Source of the DNA: an uncultured Limosilactobacillus sp.
GTDB taxonomy: Bacteria; Bacillota; Bacilli; Lactobacillales; Lactobacillaceae
Reading direction: 5' to 3'
Assembly (NCBI RefSeq): GCF_934202705.1
Contig: NZ_CAKPYE010000001.1
Coordinates: 62,001 to 126,000 of the forward strand
DNA length: 64,000 bases
The translations under genes were made by a program, and so were the position numbers. The notes under the pieces were generated by a model. The model was given only the letters and a program-made list of their open reading frames with translations, was not told where the DNA came from and did no database searches. Shown in pieces: positions 53,438 through 62,265 of the stretch; the first letter of the stretch is position 1; each line of letters begins with the position of its first letter.

Positions 53438-55132
53438 CTATTCAACTGAGATTAAGTATGGATAAACTGGCTGATCACCTTCATACACTTGGACATCCAG
53501 CTCATCATCCCACTCTTCAATTGCGCTTTGCAATTGATCAGCTTGTTCTTGGTTACCATCTTCACCATAGTATATGGTAACTACACTACTATCTTCATTA
53601 AGCATTTTCTTAACCATTGTTTCAGCTACAATTGGCAAATCATCACCGGTCGTTACAATATCACCATCAACAATGCCGATATAGTCGTCCTTTTTAATGG
53701 CAATTCCCTTCACAGTGGTATCACGAACCGCAGTTGTGACAGAGCCGCTCTTAACAGTGTCCAGGGCAGATTCCATCGCATCATGATTCTCATCTAAACT
53801 GCTATCCGGGTTGAATTCAAGTAGAGCAGTCATCGCTTGAGGAATCGTTTTAGTATGAACAACTGCTGTGGGGATATCAACAAGGTCTTTAGCTTGGTCT
53901 GCAGCCATAAAAATATTACCATTATTTGGTAATACCAAAGCCTGCTTAGCACCACTATCGTTAATTGCATCCGCAATATCTTGAATACTTGGGTTCATCG
54001 TTTGCCCACCACTAATAACATGAGTCACGCCTAAACTCTTAAGCAATTCACTAATTCCTTGACCCGCAGCAACAGCAATAACGGCTGTCTCTGGTGCTTC
54101 AGTAACCTGTGTATCACTAACTGCCTGTTCCGGTTCCTCAGTTGATGGATCATCTTTATCCATAATTTGTTCTTGTTGCCAACGCATGTTATCAACCTTA
54201 ACGGTTTGTAAATCACCAAACTGTTGACCCCAACTTAATACTTTCCCCGGATGTTCTGTATGAACATGAACTTTAACAATTTCATCGTCATTAATTACTA
54301 ATAAACTATCGCCCAGTTTGGCCAAATAGTTGTAGAAAGTATCGTAATCAAATTTTTGAGTAACTTGTTTCCCCCGGCCAATCCGAACCATAATTTGGGT
54401 ACAGTAGCCGTATTTAATGTCTTCAGGATTCAGCTTTCCTTGAGCACTTTGATGATGTTTAGCATTGATCATTTCATCAATCTGTGCATTATCTGGTTTG
54501 GTTTCAACTGTTACCTTACCAGTTAATGCTTCCCAAAACGCATGCAAGACATAGTTTAGACCTTGTCCACCAGAGTCAACAACACCCACTTCTTTTAAGA
54601 CCGGTAATAGGTCTGGGGTCTTTTGAAGAGCTTTATCAGCGGCTTGACAAATAGTCTCCAAAACGGCAATAACATCGTCCGTCGATTTCACAACATCAAT
54701 TCCTGCTTGTGCAGATTCACGAACGACCGTTAAAATTGTTCCTTCAGTTGGCTTCATCACAGCCTTATAAGCAGTTTGGGCACCATTAGCATATGCATCG
54801 ACAAAGTCTTGTGCACGCAATTCTTTCTTGCCCTTGCATCCACCGGCAAAGCCACGAAAAATCTGTGACAGAATGACACCAGAATTCCCTCTGGCGCCCA
54901 TTAAAAGTCCCTTTGCCAATGAGTTTGCTAAATCACCAACATTCTCGCTTGTATCTTCACGTTCATATTTTGCGCCACTTGCCATTGACATACTCATATT
55001 CGTTCCAGTATCCCCATCAGGAACAGGAAACACATTCAAAGAGTTAATAAATTCAGCATTTTGATTCAACTTGGCCGCGGCCGCTTGAACCATCTTACCG
55101 AATTCGAGATTTGTAATCTTTGTGATTGCCAA
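53438..55132 (-). CDS. fakA: DAK2-domain fatty acid kinase subunit A (FakA/YloV)
   Basis: A 564-residue protein. The N-terminal DhaL (DAK2) nucleotide-binding domain (about 10-205) shows FPVPDGDTGTNMS (36-47) with metal-binding Asp residues and GARGNSGVILSQ near 80. A middle domain follows, and a C-terminal DegV-like half with VISGGQTMNPS near 375. FakA phosphorylates exogenous fatty acids bound by FakB (DegV) proteins, so it could feed PlsX; no fakB is in the window. The start is a TTG with GGCGGAGGAA. It is 26 bases after the Asp23-family gene. Confidence 0.93.
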   Translation of the reverse strand: MAITKITNLEFGKMVQAAAAKLNQNAEFINSLNVFPVPDGDTGTNMSMSMASGAKYEREDTSENVGDLANSLAKGLLMGARGNSGVILSQIFRGFAGGCKGKKELRAQDFVDAYANGAQTAYKAVMKPTEGTILTVVRESAQAGIDVVKSTDDVIAVLETICQAADKALQKTPDLLPVLKEVGVVDSGGQGLNYVLHAFWEALTGKVTVETKPDNAQIDEMINAKHHQSAQGKLNPEDIKYGYCTQIMVRIGRGKQVTQKFDYDTFYNYLAKLGDSLLVINDDEIVKVHVHTEHPGKVLSWGQQFGDLQTVKVDNMRWQQEQIMDKDDPSTEEPEQAVSDTQVTEAPETAVIAVAAGQGISELLKSLGVTHVISGGQTMNPSIQDIADAINDSGAKQALVLPNNGNIFMAADQAKDLVDIPTAVVHTKTIPQAMTALLEFNPDSSLDENHDAMESALDTVKSGSVTTAVRDTTVKGIAIKKDDYIGIVDGDIVTTGDDLPIVAETMVKKMLNEDSSVVTIYYGEDGNQEQADQLQSAIEEWDDELDVQVYEGDQPVYPYLISVE

Positions 55133-55158
55133 AATATTATTCCTCCGCCTGCAAAAAA

Positions 55159-55521
55159 TTAATTTTCAGAAACACGAACACCTTGAACATTAACGTTCAC
55201 AGCGTTTGCAGTAATCCCTAACAATGTTTCTAAGTTATATTTCACCTTTTGTTGAACACTCTTGGAGACTTCGGAAATCTTAATCCCATATTCAACAATG
55301 ATATTCACCTCAACAGCAATGCCATTATCCTGTTGACGAATAACTACACCTTGACTGTAATTATCACGTTGCAAAATTTTATTAAAGCCATCTTTCAATG
55401 GGTTGCGGCTAGCCATGCCGACCACACCGTAATTATCAGTTGCTGCACCACCAACTACGGTCGAGATCACATCATTAGAAATATCGATCGTACCCGATTG
55501 TGTCTTAATCTTCACTGCCAT
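55159..55521 (-). CDS. Asp23/Gls24 family protein (YloU-like)
   Basis: A 120-residue small Asp23-family protein. Family members are membrane-associated envelope stress proteins or, as YloU, accompany the FakA/YloV gene; the molecular role is not settled. The sequence shows the pattern VISTVVGGAATDNYGVVGMA near 18-37 typical of the family and a hydrophobic C-terminal beta region. The start is the ATG of MAVKIKTQSG with AGGAGGCCATAAGG; 78 bases of upstream frame cross the promoter and are not used. Confidence 0.88.
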   Translation of the reverse strand: MAVKIKTQSGTIDISNDVISTVVGGAATDNYGVVGMASRNPLKDGFNKILQRDNYSQGVVIRQQDNGIAVEVNIIVEYGIKISEVSKSVQQKVKYNLETLLGITANAVNVNVQGVRVSEN

Positions 55522-55561
55522 CCTTATGGCCTCCTTGTCGTGATTATGAATTATCCTGTAT

Positions 55562-55589
55562 ATTTTACCACACTTAATCATTGAGACAA
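55562..55589 (-). promoter_or_regulatory. Promoter of the Asp23-family/fakA operon
   Basis: Minus strand: -35 TTGTCT (55584-55589), 16-base spacer, extended -10 TGGTAAAAT (core 55562-55567). Confidence 0.65.
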
Positions 55590-55619
55590 ATTTAAGCAAA
55601 CTTGCTTTTTAAATCCAAA

Positions 55620-55643
55620 TAAAAAAGCTGCCAATCGGCAGCC
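55620..55643 (-). terminator. Terminator of rpmB
   Basis: Minus strand: GCTGCC-GATT-GGCAGC hairpin followed by TTTTTTATTT, ten bases after the rpmB stop. Confidence 0.9.
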
Positions 55644-55652
55644 ACATTTTAT

Positions 55653-55841
55653 TTAGTTAACACGAGTCACCTTACCCGACTTCAAAGTACGTGCTGAAAC
55701 GTAAACCTTCTTTGGCTTACCATTAACTAAAATAGTAGCTTTTTGCAAATTAGGCTTCCAGCTGCGACGAGTTGAGTTAAGGGCGTGGGAACGCTTGTTA
55801 CCAAACTTAGTACTTTTACCAGTAATAAAATCCTTAGCCAT
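55653..55841 (-). CDS. rpmB: 50S ribosomal protein L28
   Basis: A 62-residue ribosomal protein: MAKDFITGKSTKFGNKRSH is the standard start and RTLKSGKVTRVN the end. No zinc-binding cysteines are present (C-minus type). The ATG is preceded by GAGGAGGTTCCAAC; the frame continues 57 bases upstream, which is untranslated leader. It is monocistronic with its own promoter and terminator. Confidence 0.97.
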   Translation of the reverse strand: MAKDFITGKSTKFGNKRSHALNSTRRSWKPNLQKATILVNGKPKKVYVSARTLKSGKVTRVN

Positions 55842-55904
55842 GTTGGAACCTCCTCTCCTCATCAGTTTTTTCGTGCACATCACTGTGCTGTAACTCACCT
55901 AAAT

Positions 55905-55933
55905 AATTTACCATAGGCAAGCTGACTTTGCAA
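55905..55933 (-). promoter_or_regulatory. Promoter of rpmB
   Basis: Minus strand: -35-like TTGCAA (55928-55933), 17-base spacer, extended -10 TATGGTAAATT (core 55905-55910). Confidence 0.55.
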
Positions 55934-55962
55934 TAGTTTCTTTCAAGCATTTTTACTTGACA

Positions 55963-56628
55963 CTAATCATTACCGTGAATTTGATCATAACTTTGAATGA
56001 CTGCAACAATTCCTTGTTGGAATGAAAAATGATTGATATGACCTACAAACTCATTACTTGACCAAGCAAACGGAATTTCAGAATTAAAATTTTTTAATGG
56101 ATATTTTTCATCCGGAAGATTTAAACCACGAACTGGCGTCAAATTTACAAACGCTAAGTATCGCATTCGTGGTTCCTTAATCACCGAATAGGATCCTGGA
56201 TCATAGAAGCTGACCAAATTTTCACGATCAATAAACCGAATGCGTCTTAAATATTGGCGAAATTCTTTTTGCAACGGCATCAACAAGTTCGCCAATAACT
56301 GATCCAATCGTCCACCGGTTCCACCATAAATATTTATTTGCTCAGGATGAAATTCTCGAATGGCCAGGCGAGTGCCATATTGAGTATCAGTAATATCCTT
56401 TTCCGCAGGCAATGTCCGCACATCCGAAACCTGTTGCTTTAAGGAATTAAATTCTTGCCGGTTCGTTGAATCAAAATCACCGACGATCACTAGTGGATTA
56501 ATTCCGTGTTGCAGTAAATATGTTGCACCATAATCAACGCCAATCCAAGGTTCCGACCGATGTTGCAAAACAATCTCTAAGGGAATTTCGGTTGCTGGTC
56601 CACCAACCATCAAATTAACAACATTCAT
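55963..56628 (-). CDS. thiN: Thiamine diphosphokinase
   Basis: Makes thiamine diphosphate from thiamine and ATP. The 221-residue protein has WIGVDYGATYLLQHGI (near 28), the VGDFDS metal motif (about 49-54), DITDTQYGTRLAI near 80, and IYGGTGGRLDQLLAN near 99, in line with ThiN. The product is the cofactor of the E1 enzyme and of transketolase-type enzymes. It ends the priA-to-thiN gene run; a terminator lies between rpe and thiN. Confidence 0.94.
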   Translation of the reverse strand: MNVVNLMVGGPATEIPLEIVLQHRSEPWIGVDYGATYLLQHGINPLVIVGDFDSTNRQEFNSLKQQVSDVRTLPAEKDITDTQYGTRLAIREFHPEQINIYGGTGGRLDQLLANLLMPLQKEFRQYLRRIRFIDRENLVSFYDPGSYSVIKEPRMRYLAFVNLTPVRGLNLPDEKYPLKNFNSEIPFAWSSNEFVGHINHFSFQQGIVAVIQSYDQIHGND

Positions 56629-56640
56629 GTTTTCACCTAC

Positions 56641-56670
56641 AAAAAAGGTGTCATTACAATGAATGACACC
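56641..56670 (-). terminator. Terminator of rpe
   Basis: Minus strand: GGTGTCATT/AATGACACC stem of 9 bp with a 6-base loop and TTTTTTG. It sits between the rpe stop and the thiN start. Confidence 0.88.
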
Positions 56671-56679
56671 AGTATTTCG

Positions 56680-57333
56680 TTACTTTGTTGCATTCTTAAT
56701 TGCATTGATTCGTGCAACTGGATCATCAGCCCCATAAACATATGAACCTGCTACTGCAACCGTAGCACCAGCTTTGTAACAATCCACGACCGTTTGATTA
56801 TTAACCCCACCATCAATTTCAATATCAAAATTGTAACCATGGTCCTTCTTAAGTTGATTTAGTTCAGCAATCTTATCCACCGTTTCTGGCAAGAATTTTT
56901 GACCACCAAAACCAGGATTAACCGTCATCACCAAAACTTGATCTACCATGTGCAAAACTGGCTTAATCATTTCGACAGGCGTCCCTGGATTAATAACCAC
57001 TTCCGCCTTAACTCCACCATTCTTAATAATTTGTAATGCGCGGTGAATATGTTGGGTTGCTTCCACTTGAACACCAATAATGTCTGCACCCGCATCAATA
57101 AATGCTGGGATAATATGTTCAGGATTTTGAACCATCAAATGAACATCTAAAACCATTTTAGTAATTGGACGAATGGCCTTTACAAAACCAGGTCCAAAAG
57201 AAATGCTTGGCACGAAACTACCATCCATAATATCGATATGTAAGTATTCAGCGCCACCTTGGTCCACTTTTTCGATATCCTTTTGCAAGTTAACATAGTC
57301 AGCACTCAAAATTGATGGTGCAACTTTAATCAT
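56680..57333 (-). CDS. rpe: Ribulose-phosphate 3-epimerase
   Basis: Interconverts ribulose 5-phosphate and xylulose 5-phosphate in the pentose phosphate or phosphoketolase pathway. The 217-residue TIM-barrel protein has KVAPSILSADY at the N-terminus, LHIDIMDGSFVP near 31 (metal His and Asp), VLVMTVNPGFGGQKF near 133, and EIDGGVNNQT near 172. It is 16 bases after rsgA. Confidence 0.97.
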   Translation of the reverse strand: MIKVAPSILSADYVNLQKDIEKVDQGGAEYLHIDIMDGSFVPSISFGPGFVKAIRPITKMVLDVHLMVQNPEHIIPAFIDAGADIIGVQVEATQHIHRALQIIKNGGVKAEVVINPGTPVEMIKPVLHMVDQVLVMTVNPGFGGQKFLPETVDKIAELNQLKKDHGYNFDIEIDGGVNNQTVVDCYKAGATVAVAGSYVYGADDPVARINAIKNATK

Positions 57334-57349
57334 AATCTATTACCTCACT

Positions 57350-58219
57350 TCAGTATTTTGGCTTTTGGTTTTTAATTAGTTCTTGGAATTGAACGTAATT
57401 ATCATACCTTGACTCTAATATTTTACCATTTTCAACCGCATTTTTCACTGCACACCCTGGCTCTTGAAGATGTAAACATCCCCGAAACTTACATTCTTGT
57501 GCTAAACGTTGCATTTCTGGAAATAGTTGTGGCAACTCTTCCTTTGTCATTTGAAAATCTTCATAAGAAGAAAATCCGGGGGTATCGGCAACCAAAGCAT
57601 CGCCAATTTGCAAAAGCGCTACTTTACGCGTGGTGTGCTTTCCCCGTTTAAGCGCTTTTGAAACTTCACCGGTTGGCAAATCTAGCTTGGGTGACAAGTG
57701 GTTCAATAAAGTTGATTTTCCAGCACCGGTTTGCCCCATCATCGTTACCACTTGGTGACTGAGCTGTTGACTGAGTCTTTCCAAATTTGTTTGACAATAT
57801 GGCTCTTGGTCATAGTAAACGGTATAACCAATTTTTTGATAACCAGTTACAGTTGCGAATAATTTTTGAAAGGTTCCTAAATCTAATAAATCAACTTTTG
57901 AAAAATAGATAATTGGCGTGATTGCTTGAGCTTCAAGAGCAATCAGCTGACGGTCAAGTAAATTGCTGGAGAACTGCGGATTAGTTGCAGCAGTAACGAC
58001 TACAGCTGTATCAACATTTGCCACTAGTGGCCTTACTAATTGATTTTTTCGTGGTTGAATTTCTAGCAAATAGCCATCCGCAAATCTAACATGGTCACCA
58101 ACGAGCGGTTTAATCCCACGCTTACGAAAATTACCGCGACCACGGGTCCGATAAATCTTGTTGTCAGCAATAATGTCATAAAAACCGCTAAGTGACTGTT
58201 GGATAATTCCTTCTTTCAA
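57350..58219 (-). CDS. rsgA: Ribosome small-subunit-dependent GTPase RsgA (YloQ)
   Basis: A late 30S assembly GTPase. The 289-residue protein has an N-terminal OB-fold (about 1-70), a circularly permuted GTPase domain with the SKVD (G4) motif near 107, Walker A GQTGAGKST near 162-170 and DTPGFS (G3) near 213, and a C-terminal zinc finger, CKFRGCLHLQEPGC near 243-256. The start is a TTG with GGAGGTACTTT. It follows prkC by 12 bases, the standard Firmicutes arrangement. Confidence 0.96.
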   Translation of the reverse strand: MKEGIIQQSLSGFYDIIADNKIYRTRGRGNFRKRGIKPLVGDHVRFADGYLLEIQPRKNQLVRPLVANVDTAVVVTAATNPQFSSNLLDRQLIALEAQAITPIIYFSKVDLLDLGTFQKLFATVTGYQKIGYTVYYDQEPYCQTNLERLSQQLSHQVVTMMGQTGAGKSTLLNHLSPKLDLPTGEVSKALKRGKHTTRKVALLQIGDALVADTPGFSSYEDFQMTKEELPQLFPEMQRLAQECKFRGCLHLQEPGCAVKNAVENGKILESRYDNYVQFQELIKNQKPKY

Positions 58220-58231
58220 AAAGTACCTCCG

Positions 58232-60154
58232 TTAACCCGTAATATTAGTTGCACTCATAATTGTTCTACCATTCCGAATTACTTTATAAGCACCCATTTG
58301 GTGGTTCCGTAACGTAAATGGAACATTAATCGTTGTTTCCTGATTAATGGTTATATCTTGATATTCCATTGTTAAATTATGGTAAGCATCGGAAATGTAA
58401 ACCTGAACCCGGTTTTCTTTCTTTCCCCCATTACCATCAAATGGAATGTTAATCTGAATGTTAGTTGTCTTTAAATTTGCGCCAGTATCAGCTACCTGAA
58501 CAGCTAGCGTATCATTTTCGGTTAATTTAGAACCAGCCTTTGGCGTTTGCTTAATAACATGATTAACCGCAATCTTGCTAGAATTCTTTTTAGTAACTGT
58601 TACTTGCAAATGATGCTTGTTGGCAAAATCTTGCACTTCATTGAGATCCTTATTTTTAAAGTTAGGGATTTTAATTCGATGCGGCCCACGACTCACTGTT
58701 AAAGTAATGGCCTTATTATCCGGCTTAACTACTTTGCCGACAGTAACATCTTGCTTCACAATATTTCCTTCATCGACATGGCTGGAATAAACTGCTTTTT
58801 TGTTTACAGTGAACCCTTTCGCGCGAAGTTGGGCAGCAGTGTCGTTATAATCATCACCCACAAAATCAGCCATTCGGTAGCTAGCTACGCCATTGCTTAA
58901 AATTAAATTGATTGAACGACCAAATCGCACTCGTTCCGGACTATCAATTGCGACAACATGATCCTTATCCACAACCTTACTAGTTGTCCTAGTAATATTG
59001 CCTACCCGCAAATGGTGTTTAGCAAGTGTTTTTTCAGCTTGATTTGCTGATAGACCATCCAAATTAGGGACTGTTATTAAACGATTAAAATACCACCCTG
59101 CAAATACTAATAGAATAACTGTAATAGCAGCTACACCGAGCCATACCTGTCGCTTAAATGATGACTTGGCCGGATGGCTTGGTTGATTATTACGTACAGT
59201 CTGCTCCTTTTTATTGTCACGATTATCAGTACTATCAGTCTGATTTTGAGCTTTCTGAATGGATTTCAAATCCAAAACTTTAGTTTCATCATCACAATGA
59301 CGATTTTCTTTAAAACATGGTTCATTACTACGACTAGCATCTAGAGAAGTCCGCAAATCAGCTGCCATTTCTTTAGCACTGGAGTAACGTTCTTGAGGAT
59401 TTTTTGCCGTTGCACGGTACACAACATTTTCCATTGCCTGAGGAATTAATGAATTGTAGTCACGGACTGACGGAATCTGATCTTTAAAGTGCTTTAACGC
59501 GATGGAAACGGCATTTTCCCCTTCGAAAGGAACCTGACCAGTCAATAATTCATAGAGAATAATCCCTAATGAATAAATATCTGATCGTTTAGTGGCCACA
59601 CTTCCCCGTGCTTGTTCAGGGGAAAGATAATGTACCGACCCAACCAGTGTGTTCGTTTGGGTTAGAGAATTATCAAAACTTGCCGTTGCAATGCCAAAAT
59701 CGGTAATTTTAATATTTTTATTTTGATCAATTAAGATATTTTGTGGTTTCAGATCACGATGGATAATTCCATGTTCATGAGCTGATTCAACAGCTGATAA
59801 CACTTGTTCCATGATATTGACCACTTGGGGTAGCGGAATCGGGTAATTTTGCGCAATGTATTTTTTAAGATCCATTCCCTCAACGTACTGCATCACCATA
59901 TACTGCATACCGTTGATTTCACCAACATCATAGACCCCAACAATATTGGGATCATTCAATTGAGTTGCAGCCATCGCTTCACGTTGGAAGCGTTTCTTCG
60001 TTTGGGGATCATCACGAAGGTCCAGACGCAGTAATTTAATGGACACTTCCCGATCTAAAACTAAATCATGAGCTAAATATACATTTGCCATTCCGCCCTC
60101 ACCAAGTGATCGGATAATTTGATACCGATTACCTAGTACATATCCGGGTTTCAT
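58232..60154 (-). CDS. prkC: Serine/threonine protein kinase with PASTA domains (PrkC/StkP type)
   Basis: A membrane kinase of 640 residues that senses muropeptides or lipid II and phosphorylates cell-wall and division proteins. The kinase domain (about 10-270) shows LGEGGMANVYLAHD, the catalytic lysine in SIKLLR, HRDLKPQN and DFGIA. One membrane helix (about 338-358, VWLGVAAITVILLVFAGWYF) leads to three PASTA repeats outside the cell (about 361-425, 428-495, 496-562), followed by a non-PASTA beta-rich C-terminal domain of about 75 residues. It is next to its phosphatase gene. Confidence 0.96.
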   Translation of the reverse strand: MKPGYVLGNRYQIIRSLGEGGMANVYLAHDLVLDREVSIKLLRLDLRDDPQTKKRFQREAMAATQLNDPNIVGVYDVGEINGMQYMVMQYVEGMDLKKYIAQNYPIPLPQVVNIMEQVLSAVESAHEHGIIHRDLKPQNILIDQNKNIKITDFGIATASFDNSLTQTNTLVGSVHYLSPEQARGSVATKRSDIYSLGIILYELLTGQVPFEGENAVSIALKHFKDQIPSVRDYNSLIPQAMENVVYRATAKNPQERYSSAKEMAADLRTSLDASRSNEPCFKENRHCDDETKVLDLKSIQKAQNQTDSTDNRDNKKEQTVRNNQPSHPAKSSFKRQVWLGVAAITVILLVFAGWYFNRLITVPNLDGLSANQAEKTLAKHHLRVGNITRTTSKVVDKDHVVAIDSPERVRFGRSINLILSNGVASYRMADFVGDDYNDTAAQLRAKGFTVNKKAVYSSHVDEGNIVKQDVTVGKVVKPDNKAITLTVSRGPHRIKIPNFKNKDLNEVQDFANKHHLQVTVTKKNSSKIAVNHVIKQTPKAGSKLTENDTLAVQVADTGANLKTTNIQINIPFDGNGGKKENRVQVYISDAYHNLTMEYQDITINQETTINVPFTLRNHQMGAYKVIRNGRTIMSATNITG

Positions 60155-60171
60155 ATAGCTCCATGCCTCAC

Positions 60172-60903
60172 TTAATTATTTTCGCTAATCAATACAGTAA
60201 CATTATCTGGGCCACCTGCTTGGTTGGCTAGTGTCACCAAGCGTTGACACTTTTCACCTAATGTCAGCTGGTCAGCACTCAAAACAGTTTTAATCTGTTC
60301 GTTACTAACCATCTTAGATAGACCATCCGAACACAGCAAAAATAAGTCGCCAGGATTAACTGGAAAACTATTAACTTCAATTTGTGCATCCTTTGAAATA
60401 CCGATGGCCCGCGTAATGATGTTGTTTTGCGGTGAAACACGTGCAGCATCTTCAGATAAGTCACCCTTTTTTACTAATTCATTGACTAATGAATGATCGA
60501 TCGTAATTTGGGTAAGTAAACCATCATGGTAAATATAGCCACGACTATCACCAATATTAGAGACCACTACCTGTTGATCATTAAAAAAGAGCGCAGCAAC
60601 TAATGTTGTCCCCATCCCATGGTACGAACGATTTTCTTGTGATTTTTTTAAAATTAACGCATTGGCTGCCAACACTTGGTCCTGAAACCATTGCTTGGCT
60701 TCTTGGACATTTTGCGGTTGAGCAACCATAAATTGATGGCCCAGCTGATCGATTGCGATCGTCGCAGCAACATCGCCGCTGCGATTACCACCAATCCCAT
60801 CAGTAACAATGGCAAGTAAGTTTTTACCATTGTGAAAGACCCGCACACGATCTTGATTCTGTGAACGCTGTTTTCCAATGTCAGTTTGATAAGCAGTTTT
60901 CAT
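60172..60903 (-). CDS. stp: PP2C-family protein phosphatase (Stp/PrpC)
   Basis: Dephosphorylates targets of the neighbouring PASTA kinase. The 243-residue metal-dependent phosphatase has NQDRVRVF, TDGIGGNRSGDVAA (metal Asp and Gly), NIGDSRGYI, LCSDGLSKMV and GGPDNVTVLI, the complete PPM motif set. It is 18 bases upstream of prkC and 18 bases after rsmB. Confidence 0.96.
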   Translation of the reverse strand: MKTAYQTDIGKQRSQNQDRVRVFHNGKNLLAIVTDGIGGNRSGDVAATIAIDQLGHQFMVAQPQNVQEAKQWFQDQVLAANALILKKSQENRSYHGMGTTLVAALFFNDQQVVVSNIGDSRGYIYHDGLLTQITIDHSLVNELVKKGDLSEDAARVSPQNNIITRAIGISKDAQIEVNSFPVNPGDLFLLCSDGLSKMVSNEQIKTVLSADQLTLGEKCQRLVTLANQAGGPDNVTVLISENN

Positions 60904-60921
60904 AATCTCAGCAAGTTTCCT

Positions 60922-62265
60922 TTATTTAATCCGTTGTAAGGTTCCGATAAAGAACCCATCAGAATCATAATCACTCGGTAATATCGTGAGTGTCTTCTGT
61001 TGACGGTCATCCTTAATTGCACGTGCCGTTTGCGTTTTTAATAATTGGAAGTTCGCGTGGTGCGATAAAAACGTTTGAATTGTCCGTTCATTTTCTTCCT
61101 GAAGAATTGTGCACGTGCTATAAACAATTATACCGCCTTTTTTCACTTTCGGCGCGACCGTATTTAAAATTTCACCCTGAATTTCATGTAAATGTTCACT
61201 CGTTGATTGATCTTTGGCGTACCGAATTTCTGGTTTACGACGAATTAAACCAATCCCTGAGCAAGGCGCATCAACTAATACTTTATCAAAAGTTTCATTA
61301 GCAAATTGGCGATCAACTTGACGAGCATCCAACTGATGAGCACTGACCCGATCTGCAACTCCTAATCGTTTCATATTGCTTTCAATCAGTCGTACTTTAT
61401 GCTGATGGATATCCAAAGCGTCGACATGTCCTAGCTGAGAGTTTAAAGCCGCCGCAATCTGACCAGTTTTACCGCCAGGGGCAGCACAAGCATCTAAAAC
61501 ACGTTCGTTTCCAACTAATTGTAAAGCTTCTACCGCAAGCATTGCACTTTCATCTTGCACTGTCACAACGCCATTAGCAAATGACTTACTGGAAAGGATA
61601 TTTCCAGCATCTACAATTAAGCCATCTTGTGACACTTTGCTAGGGTGAACCTTAATATTTTCTTGATGAAGCTTGTCAATCGCTTCATCAAAGTTGACCA
61701 GTGCTGTATTAACGCGGAGACTCACCTTAGATGGCTGGTTAATTACTTGCACTAACGTTTCAACTTTAGCCATTCCGTATTGATCGATCAACGTTTGGAC
61801 GAGCCATTTGGGCAAACTACCACTAACCGACAGTCGTTCAACTGGATCACTAATCTCCGTTAGCTGTCGAGGTCCTTGTCGAAGAAAAGTGTGAAGTACC
61901 CCTGTCACAAACTTGCGGATTCCTGGATTTCCACGCCACTTTGCAATCTTAATTGCTTCATCCGTAATTGCCCATTCAGGAATACGATCCATAAATTGAT
62001 ATTGATATAAGGAAATCATCAATAACGTTTTTACCCAGGGCTGTGGCTCACGTTTGAATAATGGTTTGATCCAGTATTCTAGAGTAATCTTATGTTGTAA
62101 AACACCATAGACCAAATTAGTAACGAGGCGCCGATCAACTTCTTTTAGTTGACTCCTCATTAACGTTTCATTTAATTGTAAGTTAGAATAAGACCCCCGT
62201 TGAAAGACCTTATCCAAAGTTTCTAAAGCCAAATTACGGGGGCTATTTTTAATCGAATTATTCAT
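60922..62265 (-). CDS. rsmB: 16S rRNA (cytosine-967-C5)-methyltransferase RsmB
   Basis: Methylates C967 of 16S rRNA with SAM. The 447-residue protein has an N-terminal NusB-like RNA-binding domain (about 1-135) and the methyltransferase domain with VLDACAAPGGKTG near 258, DAPCSGIG near 333 and STCTI near 390. The start is the ATG of MNNSIKNS, which overlaps the fmt stop by eight bases; the longer frame runs into fmt. It is coupled to fmt and followed by stp. Confidence 0.95.
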   Translation of the reverse strand: MNNSIKNSPRNLALETLDKVFQRGSYSNLQLNETLMRSQLKEVDRRLVTNLVYGVLQHKITLEYWIKPLFKREPQPWVKTLLMISLYQYQFMDRIPEWAITDEAIKIAKWRGNPGIRKFVTGVLHTFLRQGPRQLTEISDPVERLSVSGSLPKWLVQTLIDQYGMAKVETLVQVINQPSKVSLRVNTALVNFDEAIDKLHQENIKVHPSKVSQDGLIVDAGNILSSKSFANGVVTVQDESAMLAVEALQLVGNERVLDACAAPGGKTGQIAAALNSQLGHVDALDIHQHKVRLIESNMKRLGVADRVSAHQLDARQVDRQFANETFDKVLVDAPCSGIGLIRRKPEIRYAKDQSTSEHLHEIQGEILNTVAPKVKKGGIIVYSTCTILQEENERTIQTFLSHHANFQLLKTQTARAIKDDRQQKTLTILPSDYDSDGFFIGTLQRIK

